Origin: Botrimarina hoheduenensis
Lineage (GTDB): Bacteria > Planctomycetota > Planctomycetia > Pirellulales > Lacipirellulaceae
Direction: 5' to 3'
Assembly: GCF_007859815.1 (NCBI RefSeq)
Contig: NZ_SJPH01000012.1
Coordinates: 18,564-69,434 of the forward strand
DNA length: 50,871 nt
Shown here: positions 1 to 7,809 of the stretch, piece after piece
How the letters are laid out: each line of letters opens with the position of its first letter
Numbering within the stretch: the stretch's first letter is position 1
Notes under the pieces: generated by a model
What the model was told of the DNA's origin: nothing
The model's database searches: none
Seen by the model: the letters and a program-made list of their open reading frames with translations, nothing else
Position numbers and translations under genes: made by a program

Positions 1-429
1 TACCTCTTCGCGGTGCGTGGTGCCCCAGAGCACATCCGGAGTGACAACGGCCCGGAGTTCGTGGCCAAGAGCCTCCGTCGATGGCTCGACCGGGCGTGCG
101 TGAAGACGCTGTTCGTCGCCAAGGCGAGCCCTTGGGAAAACGGATACGTCGAGAGCTTCAACAGCCGCTTCCGCCAAGAGCTGCTGGACCGTGAGCTGTT
201 CTTGGGGCTGGAGGATGCCCGGTGGTGCGTTGATCGGTGGCGGCTGGACTACAACCACCACCGGCCACACAGCTCGCTGGGTCACATCCCTCCGGCCGAG
301 TTCGCCGCCCGTTGGGCCGCTTCCGCTCCGGGCCCTGCTCAGCCTACGGCTTCGCAGGCCCCTCCGCTCCAGCTGCCCAACGGACTACCATCTAATCATC
401 CCGATTCTCTCAGAGCGACTGGCACATAG
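1..429 (+). CDS. IS3-family transposase, C-terminal part (5' end outside window)
   Basis: The frame is open from the first base of the window and ends at 427-429, so 142 C-terminal residues are visible. It carries the end of an rve/DDE integrase core: SDNGPEF with the second catalytic Asp at about residue 15, and WENGYVESFNSRFRQE with the catalytic Glu at about residue 52, close to the D-35-E spacing of IS3-family OrfB. The tail YNHHRPHSSLGHIPPAEF is the usual end of these transposases. The protein would cut and join the ends of its own insertion sequence. It lies just upstream of a displaced tRNA-Cys fragment, so this IS copy probably sits inside a larger integrated element. Whether OrfA and the first catalytic Asp are intact cannot be seen. 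Confidence 0.9.
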   Translation, partial: YLFAVRGAPEHIRSDNGPEFVAKSLRRWLDRACVKTLFVAKASPWENGYVESFNSRFRQELLDRELFLGLEDARWCVDRWRLDYNHHRPHSSLGHIPPAEFAARWAASAPGPAQPTASQAPPLQLPNGLPSNHPDSLRATGT

Positions 430-444
430 ATCGGGGGAAGACCA
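1..444 (+). mobile_element. IS3-family insertion sequence, right part
   Basis: The transposase reading frame is followed by GGGGGAAGACCA at 433-444, which resembles the right terminal repeat of IS407/IS3-group elements (those often end in GGGGGCAGGTCA). The left end is outside the window, so inverted repeat pairing and target duplication cannot be tested. The boundary at about 444 is an inference. Confidence 0.55.
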
Positions 445-673
445 AGAGCCTCGCCACGGCTTTAGGCTCTACCAGACGCCATCCTTGCCCAATCTAGGTA
501 CTGCCTCTCGAAAGTAACTCAGCTAGCGTTAGGCGGCAGTCAAGGCAAAATTCTGCAGCAAGCGAAGAGGCCAATCGATCCAATTCAGCTGAGTTGGTGC
601 AACCACTGGTGCAACGGTCGTATGCAACCGTCGTAAGTGTATGCTCTGTTAGGGGGTTAAAACCCGTTTCTAC

Positions 674-719
674 CCGATTGCAAATCCGACATCGGCGGTT
701 CGATTCCGCCCGGCGCCTC
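674..719 (+). other. Displaced 3' part of tRNA-Cys, probable att site
   Basis: The segment has an anticodon loop TTGCAAA (GCA, Cys), a perfect T arm GGCGG-TTCGATT-CCGCC (696-712), the 3' acceptor strand CGGCGCC and a T discriminator. No D arm and no matching 5' acceptor strand (expected GGCGCCG) occur upstream. Similarity to tRNA-Cys breaks inside the 5' anticodon stem, at about 675-676. A tRNA cut at the anticodon, followed by the gene's own terminator, is what a tyrosine recombinase leaves at the far end of an element inserted into the 3' half of a tRNA gene. The intact tRNA-Cys should lie left of the window. CCA is not encoded. Confidence 0.75.
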
Positions 720-726
720 TCGATCA

Positions 727-762
727 AACCCCGTGAAAACCCAGTGTTTCGCGGGGTTTTTT
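727..762 (+). terminator. Rho-independent terminator of the former tRNA-Cys gene
   Basis: AACCCCGTGAAA (727-738) pairs with TTTCGCGGGGTT (747-758), 12 pairs with one G-T wobble and an 8-nt loop, followed by a run of six T. It lies 8 bases after the tRNA fragment, so it was probably the terminator of the intact tRNA gene before integration. Confidence 0.8.
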
Positions 763-776
763 CGTTTCTTGGCTCC

Positions 777-808
777 GCTAATGAGCAACGGCGCTAATGA
801 GCAACGGC
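777..808. repeat. 16-bp perfect tandem duplication
   Basis: GCTAATGAGCAACGGC occurs twice head to tail (777-792 and 793-808) immediately right of the tRNA-Cys terminator. It may be a slippage product or a scar of integration/excision; its function is unknown. Confidence 0.85.
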
Positions 809-1079
809 GAACTGTCAGCAAACGCCTCCAATTTGCCCCGGTTGCCTGCAAGCGGGTGAAACTGTTGGTGCAACGCAACGCGAACGGTTCGGTTTGCCGT
901 GTTGGGCAACTGTCACCGATCGTAGGTGCCGGTGGCTTAGCGAAGCTTCCCCGAGGCTGGTGAGCCAGAAAGCGGCAGTGCTGGCAGCGCAACGAGTTCT
1001 TGGCGGTCGAGGGATTCTCGTCGCTTGCTGCGGCTCGCCGACCTGCTGCCTCGCTTCCGCTCCTGAGCTGTTCGTAGTG

Positions 1080-2322
1080 CTACGCCTCAAGACGCATAGC
1101 GCGGCGGCGATTGGCGGTAACCAAAGCCGCTAGGAAGATTATGGCGCAACTGGGCTCGGGAACGGCGACGGAGGTGGTACTAAGAGTGTCGCGCCAGAGG
1201 GTGTAGTCACCGAGGTCAACTACCCCGTTGAGATTAGCGTCGGCGTCCAAGTTGGTTGTCGAGCCGAACGTCGATCGCCAAAGTTCATAATCGTCGCTAT
1301 CGACGACGCCAACGGTCCGTTCGCACGCAGCGGATCGTGTCTCGCACCTCGTCGATGAGATCCCGGGCCGCGAAGATTGCCTCGCGCGGCTTGGCGGCCT
1401 CGCCCAAGAGCGGAACGCCATCGAACACCGGGGGGGGATCGGCACCGGCAAGCGAGAGGATCGTCGCCGTCACATCGATCGCCGAATAGAGCCCTTCTTC
1501 GACGAGCCCCTTACCGATACCGCCCGGCCGACGAATGATCAGCGGTACGTGCAGCCCGCCTTCGTAAAGCCAGCACTTTCCACGGAGGTGGCAACGGCCG
1601 TTGTCACCCATGAAGATCACGACCGTGCTCTCGGCGAGTCCTTCCTGATCGAGACGATCGAGGATCTGGCCAACCTGCGCGTCCATCGCTTCGATCGAGT
1701 CGAGGTAGCCTGCCCAGTCGAGGCGACACTCGGGCGTGTCCGGGAAATACGGTGGCAGTTCGACGGCTTGCGGATCGACGGGCGACTCGGCCGCGGCCCG
1801 AATCTTCGACCAGCCAACGCCCGGATGCCGGTGCGTGATCCCGAGGGTGATTTGTGCGAAGAAGGGCTGCCCGTCGGCTCGCAGTGACCAGTCATCGCCA
1901 TCGAAGACCTGCTCGGCGACGAAGTTGAAATCGGTCTTGGCGTTGTAGCCACAGCCAACCGCGCAGTAGTAGCCGGCTCGACGGAGTGGTTCGGTGATGG
2001 GCTGAACCCCAGCGGGCAGCACGACGCCACCTCGACGCTGGTCCTGCGTTCCGGTGCGTGTCTGATAGACGCCGGTGATCATCGCGTTCCGCGAGGGCGT
2101 GCAGGATGGGCCCGTGCAGAACAGCCGCGTGTACCGCACCCCATGAGCCGCCAGGGAGTCGATCTTCGGCGTGCGGACCGCCGGGTGCCCATAACAGCCG
2201 AGCTCGGGACTCATATCCTCCGCGTAGATGAGGACAATATGAGGACGCGTCGATTCCGCGATATCGGCCACCGCGAGCCGACAAAGACAGAGGACGAAGA
2301 AGGTAGCGAAAAATCGGTGCAT
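1080..2322 (-). pseudogene. Broken sulfatase joined out of frame to a dockerin/PEP-CTERM tail
   Basis: From the ATG at 2322 the frame encodes a signal peptide (about residues 1-19) and a type I sulfatase catalytic domain: an N-terminal PHIVLIYAEDMSPELGCYG metal-site region and the formylglycine motif C74-T-P-S-R78. It stops at 1297, after 341 residues, just beyond a conserved DTIRCVRTDRW segment; related secreted sulfatases run to about 450-550 residues. In another frame, from about 1320 to the TAG at 1080, the same strand encodes two dockerin-like repeats (VVDSDDYELW and GVVDLGDYTLW), then VPEP, a hydrophobic stretch and RRR, a PEP-CTERM sorting tail. The simplest reading is a deletion that removed the sulfatase C-terminus and joined it out of frame to the surface-anchoring end of the same or a neighbouring gene. 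A functional short sulfatase seems unlikely. Confidence 0.75.
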
Positions 2323-2787
2323 CGAGGGCTGCGATTCTAGGTGAGCGATAGGTTGCCGTGTGTCGCCGAGCTACGCCGCTAGGCCTTCTGATCAATCGTA
2401 AACGGGACGAACAACGCGGCACCACGTGCGAGGAAGATTGTCCATCTCTCCGATCAGTTCAAGCAATCGACTCCATCTGACCCTGGTCTTCCTCGCCTGG
2501 TTTTCGAGTAGGCTGCGAAAGACCGCGCCTAGGCAGCGGTCGGGATCGCTAGCCAGACGCTGGGCTATTGACCCTAAGCAGGCAGCTCGATAACACTTAC
2601 CGAACTCGCCAGGGGATGCCCTTCCCTGGTGAGGCTCTCGCTTTTTCCGTGCCGTCTACGACGGAGGCCCGAGCGGTGCTTCGATAGCCGTTCAGTGGTG
2701 CCTCCGGCAGCGGCCATCATGCCTGCGGCAGCGCGAGATCCCGCGATCCGGGTTCTTTTAGCGGCTCAGACAAGCAGAGTTACTCAG
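2323..2787. other. Intergenic region upstream of tRNA-Arg
   Basis: No gene is supported in these 465 bases. They hold the upstream region of the broken sulfatase (minus strand) and of tRNA-Arg (plus strand). No clear promoter or repeat was seen. Confidence 0.5.
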
Positions 2788-2861
2788 GGCCCCGTGGCGC
2801 AACTGGATAGCGCGTCGGCCTCCGAAGCCGAAGGTTGCTGGTTCGAATCCAGCCGGGGTCA
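2788..2861 (+). tRNA. tRNA-Arg (anticodon CCG)
   Basis: A full cloverleaf can be folded. Acceptor GGCCCCG (2788-2794) pairs with CGGGGTC (2854-2860), with one G-T wobble. The D arm contains the usual TGGATAG. The anticodon loop CTCCGAA has anticodon CCG at 2822-2824, and the T arm has GCTGG-TTCGAAT-CCAGC. The discriminator is A and CCA is not encoded. It decodes the CGG arginine codon. Confidence 0.95.
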
Positions 2862-2865
2862 CTTG

Positions 2866-2903
2866 TCTTGAGCTGGCTCCCGTCTCTTGAGCTGGCTCCT
2901 GTC
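2866..2903. repeat. 19-bp tandem direct repeat after tRNA-Arg
   Basis: TCTTGAGCTGGCTCCCGTC (2866-2884) is followed directly by the same 19 bases with one change (2885-2903), beginning 4 bases after the tRNA 3' end. Function unknown. Confidence 0.8.
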
Positions 2904-2946
2904 CTGGGCAAGTGCGGGGGATCCGTCGCCGCGTTGCACCGCGTTT

Positions 2947-4236
2947 TTATGACGACCATAACCCGAGCGCCGGGTTGCGGATGAAGTAGAACGGCTCGCC
3001 GTCGGGGCCTTCGTGCCAGCCGTCGTTGAGCTGATCGATGCTAAACGCCTGCGCCACCTCATCGTACGATCGGTGCTCGTAACCCACGCTGCGGATCTCT
3101 TCCGCGGTTAGGCCCGCGCCCGTGGCGTAGGTCACGCGGAAGCGCCCTTCGGTCGAACCGTGGATCAGGTGGGCCGCGGCCGAGAGATTGCCCGCCAAAT
3201 CCTCATCGGCTTCCAGCGCCGCGAGGGTCGCCGGGGTTCCGCAATATCCGTACTGGCGAATCAGCCGATCGATCTGGGGGTCTTCTCCGAAAGCGTGCAC
3301 GGCCGGGGCGAGCACGATCAATTCACCGTTGTCTGCCATCGCTTTACGGGTGCGGTAGATCGCTTTGTTGCCGAGCCACGTTGAAGAAAACTCGCGCGGG
3401 TCGAGGTAAACCACGCAGCGGTTGAGCGGTCGATCAACGTGCTTCAGGTTCAGCTCCCCCGAGAGCCGTGCGGCCCATCGGAAGCACTCGCTGCCATCGC
3501 CGGCGGTAAGCGCCCGCAGCGCCGGCCCCCCCGGCTTGTCTTCAACGACGGTAAGCAGGAATCGCACGTCGGCCCGCGGCCGCACGAACCGATAGAAGCC
3601 CTCGTCCATGAGTCGGCGAACCGGCGTATCGATAACCCCCAGCACCTGTTCGATGCCGCAGACGGCACCGAGGAAGTGCGACTGATGCAGCATCTGCCCC
3701 CCGCCGCAGCCAATACAGATGTTCTTCGAGTGGTTGGCGAAGCCGATCACCTCGTGCGGCACGACCTGACCGAGCGAGAGTACCAGATCGTAGCCTCCGG
3801 AAATAATCCGCCGATTGACGGCGACTTCAACGGGCGACCGCATCCGCCCCCCCGAGAGTTCATCGAGAAACTCCGCGGGGAACACGCCCAGCGGCTTGAG
3901 ATCCGTCCGCCAGTTATGGGCATGGAACCGGTCGAGCGGGATCTCCTCGCCAAACATCATGCGGAGCTGTCGCTCGGTCATCGGCAGGTGCGTCCCCAGA
4001 GCGGGCAGGATATCGATCGCGACCCGATCGTGGAGCATGCGCCACAGCTCGGCGGTGAGCGTACCGGCGAACGAATAGAGCCGCGTGTGATCGGGCGGCA
4101 CGAGCAGCAGACGCTCAACACCGGCGTCGAGGATCCACGTCTGGGCAATCTGTTCGAGACATTCTTGCCAATTTTTGGTGGTTAATCCGGCGGGACCGCC
4201 GTCGAGTGTAATTAGTGGGTCGTTCACGACGTTCAC
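2947..4236 (-). CDS. LarA-like (DUF2088) hydroxyacid racemase/epimerase family protein
   Basis: This 429-residue protein has the layout of the nickel-pincer lactate racemase superfamily: an N-terminal DHTR motif (D49-R52), GTHLPMT with H83, VPHEVIGFANHSKNI with H161 and K171, then a Gly-rich GCGGGQ segment followed by His184 and His187. In LarA, equivalent His residues act as acid/base catalysts, and a Lys plus a His hold the Ni-pincer cofactor; the exact correspondence here is inferred. The gene is divergent from a KdgK-type kinase and near glucuronate isomerase-like and fructuronate reductase-like genes. A sugar-acid substrate such as D-mannonate/D-gluconate is therefore more plausible than lactate, and this superfamily is known to include sugar-acid 2-epimerases. 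The start is GTG at 4236, with a second GTG at 4227. No larB/larC/larE cofactor genes are in the window. Confidence 0.75.
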   Translation of the reverse strand: MNVVNDPLITLDGGPAGLTTKNWQECLEQIAQTWILDAGVERLLLVPPDHTRLYSFAGTLTAELWRMLHDRVAIDILPALGTHLPMTERQLRMMFGEEIPLDRFHAHNWRTDLKPLGVFPAEFLDELSGGRMRSPVEVAVNRRIISGGYDLVLSLGQVVPHEVIGFANHSKNICIGCGGGQMLHQSHFLGAVCGIEQVLGVIDTPVRRLMDEGFYRFVRPRADVRFLLTVVEDKPGGPALRALTAGDGSECFRWAARLSGELNLKHVDRPLNRCVVYLDPREFSSTWLGNKAIYRTRKAMADNGELIVLAPAVHAFGEDPQIDRLIRQYGYCGTPATLAALEADEDLAGNLSAAAHLIHGSTEGRFRVTYATGAGLTAEEIRSVGYEHRSYDEVAQAFSIDQLNDGWHEGPDGEPFYFIRNPALGLWSS

Positions 4237-4290
4237 TTTAGAGGCTTCTCATTAAGGGCCGGGCGGCGGGTCGAACAGATCGCTGCCGCT

Positions 4291-4301
4291 TGATAGTATC
4301 A
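4291..4301. promoter_or_regulatory. Short palindrome in the divergent uronate promoter region
   Basis: TGATAGTATCA is a perfect inverted repeat around a central G, between the divergent LarA-like and kinase genes. It could be half of a regulator site. It is short, so chance occurrence is possible. Confidence 0.25.
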
Positions 4302-4419
4302 CCGCACCGCGGACACGATCGCCCCCGAAAAATCACCGATCTTTACCGTTTCGCTCGGAACGTTTGCCCCCGCTCGCAGGGGCTGTCTTCCGCAAGTCTT
4401 GTCCTTATTAACGCAAGCT

Positions 4420-5523
4420 ATGGCCGCTCTGAAAATCCGCCCGGATGACTGTGAACTCGACTTTCTCTCGCTGGGTGCCCTCGTCCACCGGCTCGATCCG
4501 GGGACCACTCCCTTCCGGAGAGCCCGCTCGTTCGATGTCCATGTTTCGGGGGGCGAATACAACTGCGCGGCGAACCTGGCGAGCTGCTTCGGCCTGAAGA
4601 CCGGTGTCGCCACGGCGATGGTCAACAACGGTGTCGGCGAGCTGATCGAAGCTCAGGTCCGCGAACGGGGCGTGCGCCCCTACTACAAACGCTTCGAGCA
4701 CGACGGCGTGCGCGGGCCGAACATGGCCACGGTCTACAGCGATCAGGGGCACGGCGTGCGCGCCCCGGTCGTGTTCTACAACCGGGCTAACGAGGCCGGC
4801 GCGTTGCTCAAGCCCGGCGACTTTGACTGGCAGGCGATCTTTGACCGCGGCGTGCGCTGGTTTCACTCGGGGGGGATCTTCGCGGCGATCGGAGCGCACA
4901 CGGCCGAGCTGATCGTAGAAGGCATGCAGGCCGCTCGGGCCGCCGGTGCGGTCACCTCCTTCGACCTGAACTACCGCGCAAAACTGTGGCGGACCCTCGA
5001 AGGGGGCGAAGCCAAAGGCCTGGAAATGATGCGCGCGATCGCCGCGAATGTCGATGTGCTGGTGGGCAACGAAGAAGACCTGCAGAAGGGGCTCGGCCTC
5101 GAGGGACAAGACGTCGAGCACAAATCAAAGCTCGACCCCGAGGCGTTCTTCGGCATGATCGAGCAGGTGAAGGGGGCGTACCCCAACGTCAAGGCGATCG
5201 CTACTACGCTGCGTGAAGTGAAGAGCACCAACCGCCACAACTGGGCCGCCGTGCTCTGGATGCAGGGTGCCGACGTGGGCGCTGGAGAGCGTCTGGTGAG
5301 CCCGACGATGGAGCTAGACGTGCTCGACCGCATCGGCGGCGGCGACGGCTTTGCCTCAGGTCTTGTGTACGGCTTGCTAAGCGGCCGACCGACTGAAGAA
5401 GCGCTGCGGCTGGGCTGGGCCCACGGTGCCTTGCTCACGACCTACGCTGGCGACGTTTCACTGGCAACGCTAAGCGAGGTCGAAGCGTTGGCAGTAGGCG
5501 GATCGGCACGCGTGCAGCGCTAG
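4420..5523 (+). CDS. kdgK: PfkB-family sugar kinase, probable 2-dehydro-3-deoxygluconokinase
   Basis: The 367-residue protein belongs to the ribokinase/PfkB family. It has SGGEYNCAANLA near the N-terminus (substrate-binding GG region) and the C-terminal signature DRIGGGDGFASGL (residues 303-315), in which D309 is the expected catalytic base. KdgK phosphorylates 2-keto-3-deoxygluconate to KDPG, the last activation step before aldol cleavage in hexuronate catabolism. The specific substrate is inferred from neighbouring uronate genes; a generic PfkB sugar kinase is the alternative. The ATG at 4420 is preferred over the TTG seven codons upstream. Length is slightly above the usual 310-340 residues. 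Confidence 0.75.
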   Translation: MAALKIRPDDCELDFLSLGALVHRLDPGTTPFRRARSFDVHVSGGEYNCAANLASCFGLKTGVATAMVNNGVGELIEAQVRERGVRPYYKRFEHDGVRGPNMATVYSDQGHGVRAPVVFYNRANEAGALLKPGDFDWQAIFDRGVRWFHSGGIFAAIGAHTAELIVEGMQAARAAGAVTSFDLNYRAKLWRTLEGGEAKGLEMMRAIAANVDVLVGNEEDLQKGLGLEGQDVEHKSKLDPEAFFGMIEQVKGAYPNVKAIATTLREVKSTNRHNWAAVLWMQGADVGAGERLVSPTMELDVLDRIGGGDGFASGLVYGLLSGRPTEEALRLGWAHGALLTTYAGDVSLATLSEVEALAVGGSARVQR

Positions 5524-5556
5524 AAAAACTCCGCCGCAGTTTGTGTTTTGTGCCGA

Positions 5557-6867
5557 TTAAGCACGCAACCATCGGGCTGTCTCGCCGTAGAGCAGCCGCT
5601 GCACGTCTTTGCGGATGGCGGGCTCTTCGCAGCGCCATCCCGCCGCCGTTAGGTCGGCGTACTTCTCGACAAGCACATCGCCGATGATCCGCCGACTATG
5701 ATCCCACTTATAAATCAGTTGCTCCAGCACGCGGCAGTCGCTGTGCTGCGGCACAACGCTCGTTCCCAGCAATTCGATCCGCATCCGCGTGATCTCGCTG
5801 ATAAGCGACGGATTATTGAGAAACCACCAGCAGCCAAACGGCAGCAGGTTGCGGAACTTGCGGGCGGTCACGGCCAGGGCGTGCTGATTCTCGCGAGCCA
5901 AGAGGGTTACCAGGAAGTTCACGTCCGGAAAGTCCCGACACAATGCCGCCACCGAATCCATATCGGCCGCGCCAAGCGAATCGCCCGCCAATCGCAGCGC
6001 CGGATTCTGCGCACGCGTGACGCCGATCATGAGCGCCTGGGCCACGCCGTGACGCTCGCAGGCGGGCAGGATCGCCTCGGTCAGAATGCGGTTGCCGGGC
6101 GTCGGGGCCGGATAACGCCACGCGGGCGGGAGACTCATCGCACAGTAGGCTGCGCCGATCCGTTCGATCCATTCGTCGAGCAGCCGACCGACTTCAGCGA
6201 GGGTATCGCCCGCAAGGTCTTCTTGCACGCGGTAACCCCAGGACCGAAGCTCGGCGCAGGCTCGGGGCCAATCGACCACCAACGCATCGAACCGCAGCAC
6301 GGGGATAAACCGTTTGTCGGCGCGCAGTGCTGCTGGGTCGGCAAGCCAGCGCGCGCGTTCACCGGCGTCGAACAGCTCGTTGGTCATGGTCACTCGCTCG
6401 ACTCCGGCCACGCCCAAGACGCGATCGATTTGTTCTGCGGGCGACTGGGCGGCGAACCACTTGCGGTAGCCGTCGAGTGTCGGCTCGTGGGGATCGAGCC
6501 CCAGCCGCGTGAGGGTCGTTACCACGCCCCGGCGGGCCTCAGAGAGGGGCGTCGACTCGACAAACAGCTTCTGCCAGATGAGGTCCGCCTGCTCGGATTG
6601 GCTCAGGCTCCAGAAGCGCTCGGTCGGCAACTCCTGGGCACTCAACTCGCGCAACACTTCGGCAATCAAATAGTGGTAAGTGACGAGTTCATCAATTCCC
6701 CACAGCATCAAGCCACGCGAGTCGGGGGCCACGCCGCGTCCGATCGGCGTGCCGAAGGCGGGGGGAAACAGGTGCGTGTGGAGGTCCCACACCGGAGTTT
6801 CCGCGACGACACGACGCACGAGCGGGCCGATCTCACTCGCAGGGGGGTTAGCGCTGGTGCTGTTCAT
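5557..6867 (-). CDS. Glucuronate isomerase (UxaC) family protein
   Basis: The 436-residue protein has VWDLHTHLFPP at residues 26-36, whose H30-x-H32 pair is the N-terminal metal-binding motif of the uronate isomerase branch of the amidohydrolase superfamily. Later segments such as WDLHTH, FLVTLLARENQH and GCWWFLNNPSLI fit the UxaC fold. UxaC interconverts glucuronate/fructuronate and galacturonate/tagaturonate. At 436 residues it is shorter than canonical UxaC (about 470), so it may be a divergent subfamily with another substrate. It lies divergent from the fructuronate reductase-like SDR, 101 bases away, and convergent with the kinase, with 33 bases between their ends. The ATG at 6867 is the start. 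Confidence 0.8.
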   Translation of the reverse strand: MNSTSANPPASEIGPLVRRVVAETPVWDLHTHLFPPAFGTPIGRGVAPDSRGLMLWGIDELVTYHYLIAEVLRELSAQELPTERFWSLSQSEQADLIWQKLFVESTPLSEARRGVVTTLTRLGLDPHEPTLDGYRKWFAAQSPAEQIDRVLGVAGVERVTMTNELFDAGERARWLADPAALRADKRFIPVLRFDALVVDWPRACAELRSWGYRVQEDLAGDTLAEVGRLLDEWIERIGAAYCAMSLPPAWRYPAPTPGNRILTEAILPACERHGVAQALMIGVTRAQNPALRLAGDSLGAADMDSVAALCRDFPDVNFLVTLLARENQHALAVTARKFRNLLPFGCWWFLNNPSLISEITRMRIELLGTSVVPQHSDCRVLEQLIYKWDHSRRIIGDVLVEKYADLTAAGWRCEEPAIRKDVQRLLYGETARWLRA

Positions 6868-6968
6868 GGATTAAAGCTTAACGGGGTTGGTCGCGTCGCG
6901 ACAGAAGCGCCCCGCCCCGATTCAAACCGCCTTCGATTTGTCTCTTCCGTTACCCGGTCAGGATATTG

Positions 6969-7778
6969 ATGGACGCTGCAGACTTTCGTCTCGATGGAAG
7001 AACGGCCGCGGTGATCGGCGGCACGGGAACGCTGGGCGGTGCCATGGCAGGAGCCCTCGCGGCCGCCGGCGCGCGTGTCGCCGTCTTGGGACGCAGCGCC
7101 GAGCGCGGCGCGGAGCGGGTGCGATTGATCGAGGCCGCCGCAGGACAAGCCGCGTTCTTTACCGCTGATGCGCTCTCGGGCGAATCGCTCGCAGCAGCTG
7201 CGGAAGAGATCGCATCACAAATGGGACCGGCGACGATCCTCGTGAACGCCGCCGGTGGCAATCGACCCGAGGCGACGCTCCCCCCCGGAGCCGACTTCTG
7301 CAAGCTGCCGCGTGGTGCCTGGAATGAAGTCTTCGACCTCAATCTGGTCGGCGGCTCTCTGCTGCCCAGCCAGGCCTTCGGCCCGGCGATGCTCTCCGCG
7401 GGCGAAGGGAGCATTATCAACATCGCCTCGATGAGCGGCATGACGCCGCTCTCGCGGGTGGTCGCTTACTCGGCGGCGAAGGCGGCCGTGCTGAACCTGA
7501 CACAGTTCCTCGCCCGTGAGTGGGCTACGCACGGCGTGCGTGTGAACGCCATCAGCCCGGGGTTCTTTCCTGCCGAGCAGAATCGCGCGCTCTTGATGAA
7601 CGACGACGGCAGCTACACCGAGCGCGGCGGGCAGATCATCGCGCACACGCCGATGGGCCGCTTTGGCAAGGCACACGAGCTGTCCGGTGCCGTGGTGTGG
7701 CTGGCAAGCCGGGCAGCGTCGTTCGTCACGGGACAGAACATCGTGGTCGATGGCGGCTTCTCCGCGACGACCATCTGA
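6969..7778 (+). CDS. SDR oxidoreductase, probable D-fructuronate reductase/mannonate oxidoreductase
   Basis: This 269-residue short-chain dehydrogenase has the GGTGTLGG nucleotide-binding loop (17-24), NAAGGNRPEAT (93-103), catalytic S154, Y167-S-A-A-K171 and a C-terminal VDGGFSATT. The AGGNxP segment is typical of the SDR-type mannonate oxidoreductases such as Bacillus UxuB/YjmF, which reduce D-fructuronate to D-mannonate with NAD(P)H. Its place next to a UxaC-like isomerase and a KDG kinase supports that reaction; mannonate dehydratase (uxuA) is not in the window. AGGA precedes the ATG at 6969 by about 6 bases, which favours it over the TTG one codon earlier. Confidence 0.8.
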   Translation: MDAADFRLDGRTAAVIGGTGTLGGAMAGALAAAGARVAVLGRSAERGAERVRLIEAAAGQAAFFTADALSGESLAAAAEEIASQMGPATILVNAAGGNRPEATLPPGADFCKLPRGAWNEVFDLNLVGGSLLPSQAFGPAMLSAGEGSIINIASMSGMTPLSRVVAYSAAKAAVLNLTQFLAREWATHGVRVNAISPGFFPAEQNRALLMNDDGSYTERGGQIIAHTPMGRFGKAHELSGAVVWLASRAASFVTGQNIVVDGGFSATTI

Positions 7779-7809
7779 GATCCGCGACAGCTTTCTCCGT
7801 AAGCCTTTG

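Larger units (their letters stand above)
430..1079. other. Gene-free stretch at the element/chromosome boundary
   Basis: No convincing coding frame is seen in these 650 bases. The stretch holds the putative IS end (to about 444), two copies of TGGTGCAAC (595-603 and 607-615) with a third at 866-874, the tRNA-Cys fragment (674-719), a rho-independent terminator (727-762) and a perfect 16-bp tandem duplication (777-808). The rest, 875-1079, shows nothing recognisable. Confidence 0.6.

Noticed and set aside
594..720. Complete tRNA gene around the Cys anticodon
   Set aside because: The 3' half folds well, but no D arm and no 5' strand complementary to CGGCGCC lie upstream, so it is a fragment.
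5698..6969. Long plus-strand frame opposite the glucuronate isomerase-like gene
   Set aside because: Composition is that of a GC-rich antisense shadow; the minus-strand frame has clear motifs.
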